DNA of 64,000 nucleotides from Igneacidithiobacillus sp041146875. GTDB lineage: Bacteria; Pseudomonadota; Gammaproteobacteria; Acidithiobacillales; Acidithiobacillaceae. The notes below the pieces were generated by a model that worked only from the letters and a program-made list of their open reading frames with translations, was not told the DNA's origin and did not search any database. Made by a program: the position numbers and the translations under genes. Below, piece after piece: positions 52,305 through 61,783 of this stretch; the stretch's first letter is position 1; every line of letters starts with the position of its first letter. The stretch spans positions 1-64,000 of the forward strand of contig NZ_JBFRXP010000003.1 of assembly GCF_041146875.1 (NCBI RefSeq), given 5' to 3'.

Positions 52305-53400
52305 GATAACGACTGTCTGCGACTGCGGCGAGGGCCGGGGTGTGCAAGCCCATAGCGTCCAGCAAGCACTTCCAGTCAAGCGCATGGATATCTTCAGGCA
52401 CCTTTTGTCCATCACTTAGATAGGCGAGAGGCAGCTTTTTTGCCGCCAACCACTCCAGGACTGCGCCACAGGCCGGTGCCTCGTCGACTTTGCTGAGAAT
52501 GGCCGCCGTTAGGGAGAACTTGGCATAAGGCTGCAGTACCTGATCCAAACTCTGTTCGGCCAAACTTGCCGGAAGCAATAAAAAGCGCCGCAGGCTTTCA
52601 CCTAGCGCATCGAGCCATTGCAGTTGCTCGTTGAGACGCTCGTCACGCGGACTCAACCCCATAGTGTCAATAAAAATCCAGCGTCTCTGCTGATGTTTCT
52701 GCAAAGCAGACAATAAGTCCTGCGGACCACGCAACACCTCCACGGGCACGCCAAGAATTTTTGCATAGATGTTGAGCTGCTCCACTCCGGCTATTCGATA
52801 GGTATCACTAGTGAAGAGGGCGACACTTTCCGGGCCATAACGCAGCACTTGCTGCGCCGCGAGCTTTGCGACACTCGTCGTCTTACCCGCACCGGTCGGA
52901 CCGAGAACCGCGATAATTCCTGTGTCACCCAACGGGTCAGCAAGCGATCCAATCTGTGCTTCCAGAACCCGCGCCATGCCATCTCGCGCACCAAATTCTA
53001 GTGTCGCTGATTCCAACTGTGGGAGGAGAGTGGAATGAAATCCAAGATTCTTTATGCCCTGTTGATCTAGACGCGGCTCTTCCTCACTGTTGGCCCCTTG
53101 TTGGCGGCCCCAGCGCTTTTCCACAAGAGCACGCAGTGCTTGCAATTCTTGCCGTATCGGCTCTGCTTTCATCTCTGCTTCCCCCTTACCACCCGCAGGT
53201 TCCTCGTTTTTTTCTAGGACCTGCGGCCAGGCCAATGAGGACGCTGTCAACTCTGCCTCATCAAAATCGATGGCGGCGACAATTTCCACCCCTTCGGCAA
53301 GATTACGATTGGAGAGGATTACTGCGTCGGGCCCCAAGGTCTGGCGAATCTGCCCCAGGACCTCGCGCGTGTTGCTTCCTTGAAATCTACGCATTTTCAT
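52294..53400 (-). CDS. flhF: SRP-family GTPase FlhF
   Basis: The 368-aa protein begins MKMRRFQGSNTREVLGQIRQTLGPDAVIL as FlhF does, has a variable acidic middle, and an NG-type GTPase domain with GPTGAGKTTSVAKLA, FTSDTYRIAGVEQL and IFIDTMGLSPRDERL. FlhF places the flagellum at the pole. It lies between flhA and fleN as in Pseudomonas and Vibrio. Confidence 0.95.
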   Translation of the reverse strand: MKMRRFQGSNTREVLGQIRQTLGPDAVILSNRNLAEGVEIVAAIDFDEAELTASSLAWPQVLEKNEEPAGGKGEAEMKAEPIRQELQALRALVEKRWGRQQGANSEEEPRLDQQGIKNLGFHSTLLPQLESATLEFGARDGMARVLEAQIGSLADPLGDTGIIAVLGPTGAGKTTSVAKLAAQQVLRYGPESVALFTSDTYRIAGVEQLNIYAKILGVPVEVLRGPQDLLSALQKHQQRRWIFIDTMGLSPRDERLNEQLQWLDALGESLRRFLLLPASLAEQSLDQVLQPYAKFSLTAAILSKVDEAPACGAVLEWLAAKKLPLAYLSDGQKVPEDIHALDWKCLLDAMGLHTPALAAVADSRYHEA

Positions 53401-53420
53401 CGTTTATCCTCGCAAAGCAT

Positions 53421-55472
53421 TCATGCGCCTAAGGTGCCGACCACCCGAATGCGCTTGTTGTCGGGAATCTCGCCATAGGAGAGCACGCGCAGACGTGGCG
53501 CAGAGCGGGCGAGGAAACGCGCCAAGAAACTGCGCAAGGGCCCCATTGCCAAAAGCACCGGTTGCATTCCACCCGCTTCCATCTGCTGCATTAAGGTCCC
53601 CGCTTTTTCCAAAACCTTTTGGGCCAAACCAGGTTCGATCTGTTCTCCCTGGCCATTCCGCAGGCTGTCTTGCAATAACTGTTCCAGCGTTGCATCCAGC
53701 ACCGCAACCGGCAATTCGTTCTGTCCAGCAAAGAGATCCTGCACGATATACGGCCCCAGGGCTTGGCGCACGGCAGCGGTCAGAGCGTCGATATCCTGAC
53801 TCTCTGCGGCATGTTCCGCCAAGGTTTCGACAATCGTGCGCAAATCCCGGATAGGCACCGACTCACGCAACAAGCTCTGCAAAATCTTTTTGAACCTGTC
53901 GGCAGAGAGGAGCTTGGGGATGACGTCTTCGACAAGTTTTGGCGAGCGCACCGCGAGATGGGAAAGCAGCCCCTCAACCTCCTCCCGCCCCAGGAGTTCT
54001 GCCGCGCGCTGCTGCAGAACCTGATGTAATTGGGTAGCGACAACGGTTGCCGGGTCGACGACGGTGTAGCCCAAAGCGACCGCCTTGTCGCGATTTTCAG
54101 CATCGATCCACACCGCCGGCAGCCCAAAACTAGGGTCTTGGGTAGGAGTGCCATCAAGCTTGCCAAGCACATTGCCCGGGTCGATGGCGAGGAGGAGATC
54201 AGGTAAGACTTCGCCGCTCGCCACTTCTACCCCTTTGATGGTAATGCGATATAAAGTTGGGCGTAACTCGAGATTGTCACGCACATGCACGGCGGGTACG
54301 AGAAACCCGAAGTCCTGCGCGTATTTTTTTCGCACCCCGCGGATACGCGCCAACAACTCACCACCACTGCCTTTGTCTACCAGCGGAATGAGTCGATAAC
54401 CCAACTCCAGGCCAAGAGGGTCGACGGGCTCTACACTATCCCAGTTGACCTCTTCCGACTCTGTGGCTGGAGCTGGAGTTGCCTCCGCTTCTTGCGGACG
54501 TTGACGCCGTCGCCACCAAGCATAGCCGCCCAAGACCAGTGCTGCACCCAGGAACGGGAAGTGTGGCATACCAGGAATAAGCCCAAGTAAACCAAGGATG
54601 ATTGCGACGACAATCAGCGCCTCATCATTGCGTAGCAATTCACCCAACAACTGGCTGCCCAAGTCAGTGCCAGTATTCACCGTGCTGACAACGATGCCAG
54701 CGGCAATGGATATCACCAGTGCCGGAATCTGCGCCACAAGGGCATCGCCAATACTAAGCAAGGTATAGTCATGGGCGGCGGTGCCCAGCGCAAGTCCGTG
54801 CTGCCAGACACCGATGATCAAGCCGCCAATCAGGTTAATGAAGAGAATAAGAATAGCAGCGATGGCGTCACCACGCACAAACTTGCTGGCACCATCCATG
54901 GCGCCGAAGAAATCTGCCTCCTGGGCGATCTCCTGGCGCCGCTTTTGTGCCTCCTGCTGGTCGATCAGACCGGCATTGAGGTCAGCATCGATGGCCATCT
55001 GTTTACCGGGCATGGCGTCCAAGGTAAAACGCGCGCTCACCTCGGCTATGCGCCCGGCACCCTTGGTAATCACTACAAAATTGATGATAACCAGAATGGC
55101 GAAAACGATAATGCCAACGGCGTAATCGCCGCCCACCACAAATTCACCGAAGGATTCGATCACCACACCTGCGGACCCGGGACCGTTCTGACCATGCAAG
55201 AGGATAATACGTGCGGCGGCGACGTTTAGGGACAGGCGCAGCAATGTAGTCAACAACAAGGCGGTGGGAAAGGCAGAAAACTCCAGTGGCCTAGTCATGT
55301 ACAAGCTGACCAGCAGAATGATCAAACCGAGACTGATGTTGAAGGTAAAAAAGATGTCGAGGAGAAAGGTCGGCAATGGGATGATCAACATCGCCAGGAT
55401 CATGATGACCAGAATTGGCGCCGCCAGGGTGTGCCAATTGATGCGTTGCAACAAGCGCAAGATGCCATCCAT
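53421..55472 (-). CDS. flhA: Flagellar type III export gate protein FlhA
   Basis: The 683-aa protein has about eight membrane helices in the first 310 residues, including the conserved FHIPEP-type region (NFVVITKGAGRIAEVSARFTLDAMPGKQMAIDADLNAG), and a large cytoplasmic domain forming the nonameric ring. It is the central export gate of the flagellar secretion system. Three bases separate it from flhB. Confidence 0.97.
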   Translation of the reverse strand: MDGILRLLQRINWHTLAAPILVIMILAMLIIPLPTFLLDIFFTFNISLGLIILLVSLYMTRPLEFSAFPTALLLTTLLRLSLNVAAARIILLHGQNGPGSAGVVIESFGEFVVGGDYAVGIIVFAILVIINFVVITKGAGRIAEVSARFTLDAMPGKQMAIDADLNAGLIDQQEAQKRRQEIAQEADFFGAMDGASKFVRGDAIAAILILFINLIGGLIIGVWQHGLALGTAAHDYTLLSIGDALVAQIPALVISIAAGIVVSTVNTGTDLGSQLLGELLRNDEALIVVAIILGLLGLIPGMPHFPFLGAALVLGGYAWWRRRQRPQEAEATPAPATESEEVNWDSVEPVDPLGLELGYRLIPLVDKGSGGELLARIRGVRKKYAQDFGFLVPAVHVRDNLELRPTLYRITIKGVEVASGEVLPDLLLAIDPGNVLGKLDGTPTQDPSFGLPAVWIDAENRDKAVALGYTVVDPATVVATQLHQVLQQRAAELLGREEVEGLLSHLAVRSPKLVEDVIPKLLSADRFKKILQSLLRESVPIRDLRTIVETLAEHAAESQDIDALTAAVRQALGPYIVQDLFAGQNELPVAVLDATLEQLLQDSLRNGQGEQIEPGLAQKVLEKAGTLMQQMEAGGMQPVLLAMGPLRSFLARFLARSAPRLRVLSYGEIPDNKRIRVVGTLGA

Positions 55473-55475
55473 CGC

Positions 55476-56606
55476 TTATTTTCCTCCCTGATCGAGTTCG
55501 GCCGGGACCGACCATTCCTGCGGCAACACAGGCATCTGCCCGGGACGGGCTACCCGTAGCTGATATAGATAGGCCAAAAGTTCAGCAACAGCGCGGTATA
55601 GCATGGCCGGGATCTGCTGTTCCAGCTCAACATGGTGATACAGGGCGCGCGCCAATGGCGGCGCTTCGACCAGGGGAATGCCGTGTTCTTGCGCCAGCTC
55701 GCGGATCTTTGCCGCCACCATATCGGCGCCCTTGGCCAGCAGGACTGGCGCGACATCTTTGCCTTCCTCGTAACGCAGGGCAACCGCATAGTGGGTCGGG
55801 TTGGTGACGACGACACTGGCCTTGGGCACCGCCGCCATCATGCGGCGCCGTGCCATCTCGCGTTGCAGGCTGCGAATTATGCGCTTGACCTCGGGGTTAC
55901 CCTCCTGCTCTTTCATCTCGTCCTTGACTTCCTGTTCCGTCATTTTCAGCTTTTCGTTGTAGGACCAGAGCTGAAATGGCACGTCAAAGGCGACAATCAG
56001 CAGGGTGCTCCCCGCCATGAACAGAAAGAGCAAACCAAGCATGGCAAACAAGTGATGAATCGCCGTCACCGGATTTTCGTCGATCAGCCCCAGGAGAGCG
56101 CGGCGCTGGGCGTAGACCAGCGTCGTGCCAATGCCACCAATCACCAGCGCCTTGAGCATCACCTTGACAAGCTCCAATAGGGCATGGCGCGAGACCATGC
56201 GTTGCAAACCGGTCAGCGGATTGAGATGAGAAAAGTCAGGCACCAAGGCCTTGCCGCTAAAGTTCCAACCGCCTAGTGCCATCCCGGAAAAGAGCACGAC
56301 CAGCACCAAAATCAGCAGGAATGGTAGCAGCCATTCCAGGGCATACCCTGTCATTCGTAACAGATGTTGCAGCATGTCTTGCTGGTGCAGCATCACCGCC
56401 GAAGACAAGTGCAAGCCGTCGTAGAGAAAATTCTGACTTCCGCCATCGAGACGCGTGCCAAAGAGATAAAAAACGCCGCCTGCAGCAAGTAAAATGGCGC
56501 TGGTGGAAAGCTCACGCGAACGCGGCACTTGGCCTTTGCGCCTTACCTCCTCAATGCGTTTGCCAGTCGGCTGTTGATTGCGCTCTTGCCCGCTATCTTC
56601 AGCCAT
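55476..56606 (-). CDS. flhB: Flagellar export substrate-switch protein FlhB
   Basis: The 376-aa protein has four membrane helices and a cytoplasmic autocleavage domain with the NPTH motif at residues 269-272 (VVTNPTHYAVALRYEEG). Self-cleavage switches export from rod-hook to filament proteins, with FliK as the ruler; fliK lies upstream in the same cluster. Confidence 0.96.
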   Translation of the reverse strand: MAEDSGQERNQQPTGKRIEEVRRKGQVPRSRELSTSAILLAAGGVFYLFGTRLDGGSQNFLYDGLHLSSAVMLHQQDMLQHLLRMTGYALEWLLPFLLILVLVVLFSGMALGGWNFSGKALVPDFSHLNPLTGLQRMVSRHALLELVKVMLKALVIGGIGTTLVYAQRRALLGLIDENPVTAIHHLFAMLGLLFLFMAGSTLLIVAFDVPFQLWSYNEKLKMTEQEVKDEMKEQEGNPEVKRIIRSLQREMARRRMMAAVPKASVVVTNPTHYAVALRYEEGKDVAPVLLAKGADMVAAKIRELAQEHGIPLVEAPPLARALYHHVELEQQIPAMLYRAVAELLAYLYQLRVARPGQMPVLPQEWSVPAELDQGGK

Positions 56607-56609
56607 CTG

Positions 56610-57401
56610 TCAGCCTCGCGCTGCCTGCAGCAAGACCTGATGACTGAGCTGCAGGGATAGGTTCAGCAAGTGTTGCACGAGCATCTGCATGGCCGGCATG
56701 AGCAACGCCAGCGCGATGAGTCCAACCGCAATCAATAACGGAAAGCCAATCACAAAAAGATTGAGCTGCGGCGCCAGCTTACTCAAGACCCCGAGGGCAA
56801 TATTGATCAACAACAAGGCGCCGAGAACGGGAGCGGCAATAGCGAGCCCCAAGGAAAAGACCATGCCCCCTGCCGCCACCAGGCTGTGCCAAGCATCGGC
56901 ATGCAACAACAACTGATTCGTCACAGGTAAAATGGTAAAGCTGCGATCGAGAACCACTAACGTAAGCAACTGCCCATTCAGCGCCATAAAGAGCAGTAAC
57001 ACAATCAGATTCAAAAAATTGGAAAGTGTCGGAATTTCTACGCCTGTCTGCGGATCAAAAAAAGTGCTGAAACCCAACCCCATCTGTAAACTGATTACCG
57101 ACCCGGCAAATTGCACGGCACTAAAAATCAGCGTCACTGCAAAACCAATACTGACACCAATAATGATCTGTTCCAGCAATAACAAAAGGCCGCCACCACT
57201 GAGAAAGTCCACCGGCGGCATGGCCGGCAGGGCTGGCGCCAAGGCCACGCTGAGCAATACTGCCAGACCAACCCGCACCTGTATCGGGATTTGCATGGCG
57301 CTAAAAACTGGTGCTGTGCTCAGAAAGGCCAAAATACGGACAAAGGGCCAGAAGAAGGCGCCAACCCAGTGTTCAATCTGCAAACTGCTGACGGAAATCA
57401 T
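56610..57401 (-). CDS. fliR: Flagellar export protein FliR
   Basis: The 263-aa protein has six to seven membrane helices and the FliR pattern (FFWPFVRILAFLSTAPVFS, GLGFSTFFDPQTGVEIPTLSNFLNL). It forms the FliPQR export gate core with FliP and FliQ. Its ATG overlaps the fliQ stop. Confidence 0.94.
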   Translation of the reverse strand: MISVSSLQIEHWVGAFFWPFVRILAFLSTAPVFSAMQIPIQVRVGLAVLLSVALAPALPAMPPVDFLSGGGLLLLLEQIIIGVSIGFAVTLIFSAVQFAGSVISLQMGLGFSTFFDPQTGVEIPTLSNFLNLIVLLLFMALNGQLLTLVVLDRSFTILPVTNQLLLHADAWHSLVAAGGMVFSLGLAIAAPVLGALLLINIALGVLSKLAPQLNLFVIGFPLLIAVGLIALALLMPAMQMLVQHLLNLSLQLSHQVLLQAARG

Positions 57402-57670
57402 TGGCTAATCAATTGCGGGATCTGCTGAAAAAGATGAGTGGTGTAGCTCATCATCAATTGCAGCATCCACGGCCCAGCTATTACTCCCACGAGCGCGAGC
57501 ACGAGCACCTTGGGTACAAAACTCAGGGTCATTTCATTGATTTGGGTGGCCGCCTGAAAAATGCTTACCAGTACGCCAACCGCCAGGGCCACACCCAGAA
57601 GTGGAAGAGAAAGCCAGAGAGCTGTCCAAATCGCATGTTCGGCTACGGTAATGACACTGCCCGGACTCAT
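57398..57670 (-). CDS. fliQ: Flagellar export protein FliQ
   Basis: The 90-aa protein has two membrane helices (WTALWLSLPLLGVALAVGV and VLVLALVGVIAGPWMLQL) separated by FQAATQINEMTLSFVPK, the FliQ signature. I start it at 57670 (MSPGSVITVAEHA), the usual length for FliQ; the longer frame from 57715 begins inside the fliP end. Confidence 0.95.
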   Translation of the reverse strand: MSPGSVITVAEHAIWTALWLSLPLLGVALAVGVLVSIFQAATQINEMTLSFVPKVLVLALVGVIAGPWMLQLMMSYTTHLFQQIPQLISQ

Positions 57671-57683
57671 TCTCGCATTCTCC

Positions 57684-58463
57684 TTAGTGCACGAAGCTCT
57701 GTACCAGGGAACCAATCACCAGATCCCAACCATTGACCAAAACAAAGAGCATTAACTTGAAAGGGAACGACACCGTCACTGGCGACAACATCATCATTCC
57801 CAAGGACATCAACACTGCCGCCACCACCAAATCGATGATCACGAAGGGAATGAAAATCAAAAACCCTATCTGAAACCCGGTTTTCAATTCCGAGGTTATA
57901 AAGGCGGGGATCAGCAGATTCATTGGCGTATCGTCAGGCGCGCGTAGCTGCTTGTGTCCCGATAATTTCACGAATAGTGCCAAGTCATCCGGGCGGGTTT
58001 GCGAAAGCATGAACGAACGCAATGGCCCTTCCGAACGATCCATGGCCTGGCTCAGAGTGATTTGATTGTTGCTGAGGGGTTGTAGGGCCTCAGTATTGAG
58101 CTTTTGAAAGACCGGTGCCATCACAAAAAAGGTCAGAAATAGCGCCAGCCCCACCATCACTTGTGATGGTGGCATTTGCGTAGAACCCAAGGCCTGTTTG
58201 AGTAGGGAGAGAACAATGATGATGCGGGTAAAGGCCGTCATCATCAGCAGCATGGCGGGCAAAAATACTAACACCGACATGAACAGCAGTGTTTGAATAC
58301 TCAGGCTGTAATCGGTACCGCCGCCGGGGGCGGGACTCGCCGTGACCCCCGGCAGACCCGCCGCAAAACTGGGGCTGGCTAGGAGGAGGATTCCTCCGAG
58401 GAGGAAACCGGTGCGGAGGATGACGGCTCTTCCGTTTGCGCTACTTGTTGATGATTCTGCCAT
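57684..58463 (-). CDS. fliP: Flagellar export protein FliP
   Basis: The 259-aa protein has an N-terminal signal sequence (RTGFLLGGILLLASPSFAA) and four membrane helices with FTRIIIVLSLLKQALG and ALFLTFFVMAPVF, as in FliP. The signal peptide lies in the 85 bp that overlap fliO in another frame; no internal start would keep it, so the overlap seems real. Confidence 0.94.
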   Translation of the reverse strand: MAESSTSSANGRAVILRTGFLLGGILLLASPSFAAGLPGVTASPAPGGGTDYSLSIQTLLFMSVLVFLPAMLLMMTAFTRIIIVLSLLKQALGSTQMPPSQVMVGLALFLTFFVMAPVFQKLNTEALQPLSNNQITLSQAMDRSEGPLRSFMLSQTRPDDLALFVKLSGHKQLRAPDDTPMNLLIPAFITSELKTGFQIGFLIFIPFVIIDLVVAAVLMSLGMMMLSPVTVSFPFKLMLFVLVNGWDLVIGSLVQSFVH

Positions 58464-58909
58464 TGCCCTTGCTTACGCCTCTCCATTGCCTGCCGCAGCC
58501 AACCGGAAAAGGCTGGACTGCCGAAATCCATGGGCAGCGGTTCTGTCAGGGTATGCAAGAGGGTAATCCCCGCTGGCGTCGCCCCAAGCAATAACTGCTG
58601 CTTGCCGACCTCCACTAGCAAGAGGCGTTCCCGCGTGCCCAGGGGGAGAGATGCCAACACCCGCATGGGGCTACCCGAAACCCCTACAGCACCGGCTTGC
58701 ATGCGTTTGAAGAGCCAAATCAAGGCAAAAAATACCAATAATACGAGGATCAGCGCCGCGATCAGGCGTAGTATCGCCCAAGGTGAGAATACCGCCGGGA
58801 CAGTCTGCGCCGCGAATGCGGGAAGCGGTACGAACAACAGCAGAAGAGACAAATGACGGAGTCTTGACAGTTGCAGCGACGACTCCTTGACGGGCAATAG
58901 ATTCTTCAC
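58379..58909 (-). CDS. fliO: Flagellar biosynthetic protein FliO
   Basis: The 176-aa protein has a signal-like N-terminus, a membrane helix (LRLIAALILVLLVFFALIWLF) and the cytoplasmic FliO pattern MRVLASLPLGTRERLLLVEVG. It helps FliP fold. It starts with GTG overlapping the fliN stop. The serine-rich tail (SSSAPVSSSEESSS) is encoded in the region shared with fliP. Confidence 0.92.
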   Translation of the reverse strand: MKNLLPVKESSLQLSRLRHLSLLLLFVPLPAFAAQTVPAVFSPWAILRLIAALILVLLVFFALIWLFKRMQAGAVGVSGSPMRVLASLPLGTRERLLLVEVGKQQLLLGATPAGITLLHTLTEPLPMDFGSPAFSGWLRQAMERRKQGQWQNHQQVAQTEEPSSSAPVSSSEESSS

Positions 58910-59385
58910 CGCAGCTTCTTCGCGCGTTCCGCCGGACTAATGATATCCGTCAGGCGGATACCAAATTTATCGTTGACCAAGACCACCTCCCCTTGGGCGA
59001 TCAGGTAGCCATTCACCAGAACATCCATGGGTTCACCTGCAAGACGCTCCAGCTCCACCACCGATCCTTGCGCCAACTGCAGGAGATTGCGGATCTGGAT
59101 CTTGGTACGCCCCAACTCTACCGAGAGGGTGACGGGGATATCAAGGATCATATCGAGGTTGCCGACTTTTTCCGAATTACCACTATCCTGCAGTGGTGGC
59201 ATCGTAATAGGCCGCGCGGCGAGGGGTTCTTCCGTCGTCGCATTCGCAGTCTTTGCCGTTTGCGCGGCAACTGCTTGCTCTAGCGGGGAAGCTGGTGCTG
59301 TCCCTTGCTCCGCCAGGGCCGCCGCCCAATCTGCCATTACGTCGTCAGCGGCGCCCTGGCCTGCAGTAACCTTATCGTCGGCCAT
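58906..59385 (-). CDS. fliN: Flagellar motor switch protein FliN
   Basis: The 159-aa protein has a variable N-terminus and a C-terminal SpoA domain (ILDIPVTLSVELGRTKIQIRNLLQL, then DVLVNGYLIAQGEVVLVNDKFGIRLTDI). It forms the C-ring with FliM and FliG. The ATG at 59385 is two bases past the fliM stop, with GGGAG inside the end of fliM as ribosome site. Confidence 0.95.
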   Translation of the reverse strand: MADDKVTAGQGAADDVMADWAAALAEQGTAPASPLEQAVAAQTAKTANATTEEPLAARPITMPPLQDSGNSEKVGNLDMILDIPVTLSVELGRTKIQIRNLLQLAQGSVVELERLAGEPMDVLVNGYLIAQGEVVLVNDKFGIRLTDIISPAERAKKLR

Positions 59386-59387
59386 CT

Positions 59388-60404
59388 TTATTTCTCCCAC
59401 GCCGCCATGGCGTTCAATCCTTCTTCTGTTTCCGGTGCCAAGCCGTGATCAAACTGTATCGCGTATTTTTCGCCATGTGCACCGTAACCACCAGAAAAAA
59501 CTGGAATCCCTTCCACGCGTGCGAGCAATTGCTCAGGCATATCGATGGGAATTACGTCTCCATCACGTAACTGTAGGACTTGCCCAAGCGTTAACTGCTT
59601 GCGCACAAATTCAATCTGTAGATCCAGCTCCGCCTCCTGCATCTCGCTGTTTAGCGACTGGATCCAGCGCTTATCTACCTCCGAACGATCTGCCATAGTA
59701 CCTGCAGTGAGCTGATCACGAACGGGTTCTACCATACCGTACGGCAAACAAATCTGTAGGGACCCAGATCCTGATTCCAGTTCCACCAAGAACTCTGTGG
59801 TAATCACCACTTCTGTCGGTGTAGCAATATTCACGAATTGCGGGTTTACCTCTGCACGCTGCGACTCTGGAGCTAAATCAATCACCGGTTTCCATGCAGC
59901 CTTAAAGTCTTGCATCGCCATCCCCAGCAATTTGTTGATGATTCTTGACTCCAATGGGGTAAAGTCTCTTCCTTCGATGCGTGCATGAAAGCGCCCATCA
60001 CCGCCAAAATAATTATCGATCACAGCAAATATCAAGCGCGGGTCAAACACAAAAAGGCAGCTGCCACGCAGCGGTTTTAATAAAACAATATTGATATTAC
60101 TGGGCACCACCAGACCACGGATAAATTCGCTATATTTGACCAGCTTCACTGCACCAATGGAGATTTCCGCACTGCGACGCAGAAAGTTGAATAAACTTAC
60201 TCGCCACAAACGGGCAAATCGCTCATTCATTACCTCAAGGGTCGGCATACGTCCGCGCACGATACGATCCTGATTTGCCAGGTCATATAGGCGTACCCCA
60301 CCTTCCTCTACCTCCGTATCTTCGGGAGAAAGATCCACCTCCCCTTCGTTCATCCCCTGAAAGAGTGCGTCGACTTCATCCTGACTCAATATTTGCTGAC
60401 TCAT
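59388..60404 (-). CDS. fliM: Flagellar motor switch protein FliM
   Basis: The 338-aa protein begins with the CheY-binding peptide ILSQDEVDALFQGM, followed by the middle domain (GRMPTLEVMNERFARLWRVSL) and the C-terminal SpoA domain (DVIPIDMPEQLLARVEGIPVF). I start it at 60404, giving the standard N-terminus. It follows fliK by 10 bp; fliL, which usually precedes fliM, is absent. Confidence 0.96.
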   Translation of the reverse strand: MSQQILSQDEVDALFQGMNEGEVDLSPEDTEVEEGGVRLYDLANQDRIVRGRMPTLEVMNERFARLWRVSLFNFLRRSAEISIGAVKLVKYSEFIRGLVVPSNINIVLLKPLRGSCLFVFDPRLIFAVIDNYFGGDGRFHARIEGRDFTPLESRIINKLLGMAMQDFKAAWKPVIDLAPESQRAEVNPQFVNIATPTEVVITTEFLVELESGSGSLQICLPYGMVEPVRDQLTAGTMADRSEVDKRWIQSLNSEMQEAELDLQIEFVRKQLTLGQVLQLRDGDVIPIDMPEQLLARVEGIPVFSGGYGAHGEKYAIQFDHGLAPETEEGLNAMAAWEK

Positions 60405-60414
60405 AAGCGCATCC

Positions 60415-61734
60415 CTACACAAAAGTACTCAGCAAACCTTGATGCATTGCCACTGCAGTCGGCCCGGAAAGTAACGGAGCAACCCCATCCACCAGCTTTT
60501 CATCAGGTTCCCCTGCCGCGCGTTCATCCCGCCGCTCACCGGCCGACCCAGACCAACCAGAACCCACACTCGCCTGACCGAGATTCAAACCCATGGCCGC
60601 AAAATTTTGCTGCAATTGCGGTACCGCCGCAGTGATTGCCGCGCGAACTTCCGCATGGGCAGACAAGAACATTGCCGAGGCTTGGCCGTTTTGCCCCAAC
60701 TCCAACTGCACCACCAAAGGACCGAGATGCTCGGGGTGGATGTGGATGATCGCCTGCTGTACACCGCCTTGGCTCATCCATTGCACACTTTGCCCAAGCG
60801 CCTGCCCCCACGCGGGCTGCTCTTGCAGCGACGGTGCAAGTTGTAGTTGCGCCGGACTCGCGATATTGCCCGAAACTTGCGGCATCTGCAGGATTCCCAC
60901 GAGATTAGTTGCATTAGGCAAAGTGCTGCTGTTGGGGGCAAGCGATTTCGGCTTATCAATGACGCCTAGCCCGTTTGGGGAGTTAGTCGTCATAGCTGCC
61001 GCTAGTAGTGGCCGAAATGAGCTGATAGTGGCGGGGCTGTTTGTTTGCATCGTCTCAATGGAACCCTGATCGACGCGGGAACCGCGATTTCTAAGCGCGT
61101 CGCGCAGCAATCCCCCTGTTAGTGACGATTTTTCGCCGTCTGCTGGAGATCCTTTCTGCGCTTCAGGAGCAGTTTCTGGAGTGCTCATACCCCAAGCGAA
61201 AACCGGTAAAACTGCACTGGCACCGGCCCCTGCATCCGTAGTGTCCTTGCCATCTTTTACACTGCGTTTAGTTGCTGCTGCCGAAACCGCCTGATCTGCG
61301 CTTTTTTGTACCGACCCAACTCCCCATGCAGGGACGCCAACTAGTAACCCTGCTTGCTGCCCCTGCGCGCCGGTCAAAGGAGAGTCTTTACCCACTTCGC
61401 GCGCATTTGCAGCGAGCGCGCTTGGATCTTTGCGGGCCTCTGATGGGCTTGCTGACTTGTTCTGTGGCGCAGCAGTGCTAGCCTCCGGAGTTTTCTCCTG
61501 CACCTGCTTTACATCGCCGCGCACGTGCGGCTGATTCGCTGTGCCAGTCTTCCCAGCACTCGCGGACACTTGTTCATTGCCTGAGCTCTCCCCCATGGCA
61601 GTGCTTTTCTCAGAGTGCTGCGACAAAACCTGGGCAAAGCCAGAATCGGCATTACTTGGACTCGCATCCGATTTGGCGCTTGCCGACACGGCATGCTCTG
61701 GGGCTGCCAGACCATTTACAGGAAGCATACTCAT
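60415..61734 (-). CDS. fliK: Flagellar hook-length control protein FliK
   Basis: The 439-aa protein has a long low-complexity N-terminus rich in S, A, K and Q, and a conserved C-terminal domain (VQQAIIHIHPEHLGPLVVQL and HAEVRAAITAAVPQLQQNFAAMGL) that interacts with FlhB. The N-terminal part acts as a molecular ruler. The name rests on the C-terminal domain and on position. Confidence 0.93.
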   Translation of the reverse strand: MSMLPVNGLAAPEHAVSASAKSDASPSNADSGFAQVLSQHSEKSTAMGESSGNEQVSASAGKTGTANQPHVRGDVKQVQEKTPEASTAAPQNKSASPSEARKDPSALAANAREVGKDSPLTGAQGQQAGLLVGVPAWGVGSVQKSADQAVSAAATKRSVKDGKDTTDAGAGASAVLPVFAWGMSTPETAPEAQKGSPADGEKSSLTGGLLRDALRNRGSRVDQGSIETMQTNSPATISSFRPLLAAAMTTNSPNGLGVIDKPKSLAPNSSTLPNATNLVGILQMPQVSGNIASPAQLQLAPSLQEQPAWGQALGQSVQWMSQGGVQQAIIHIHPEHLGPLVVQLELGQNGQASAMFLSAHAEVRAAITAAVPQLQQNFAAMGLNLGQASVGSGWSGSAGERRDERAAGEPDEKLVDGVAPLLSGPTAVAMHQGLLSTFV

Positions 61735-61783
61735 ACGCCAGTCTCCGCTATCAATGCCTGATACTCAGCAAGAATCGATCCAA

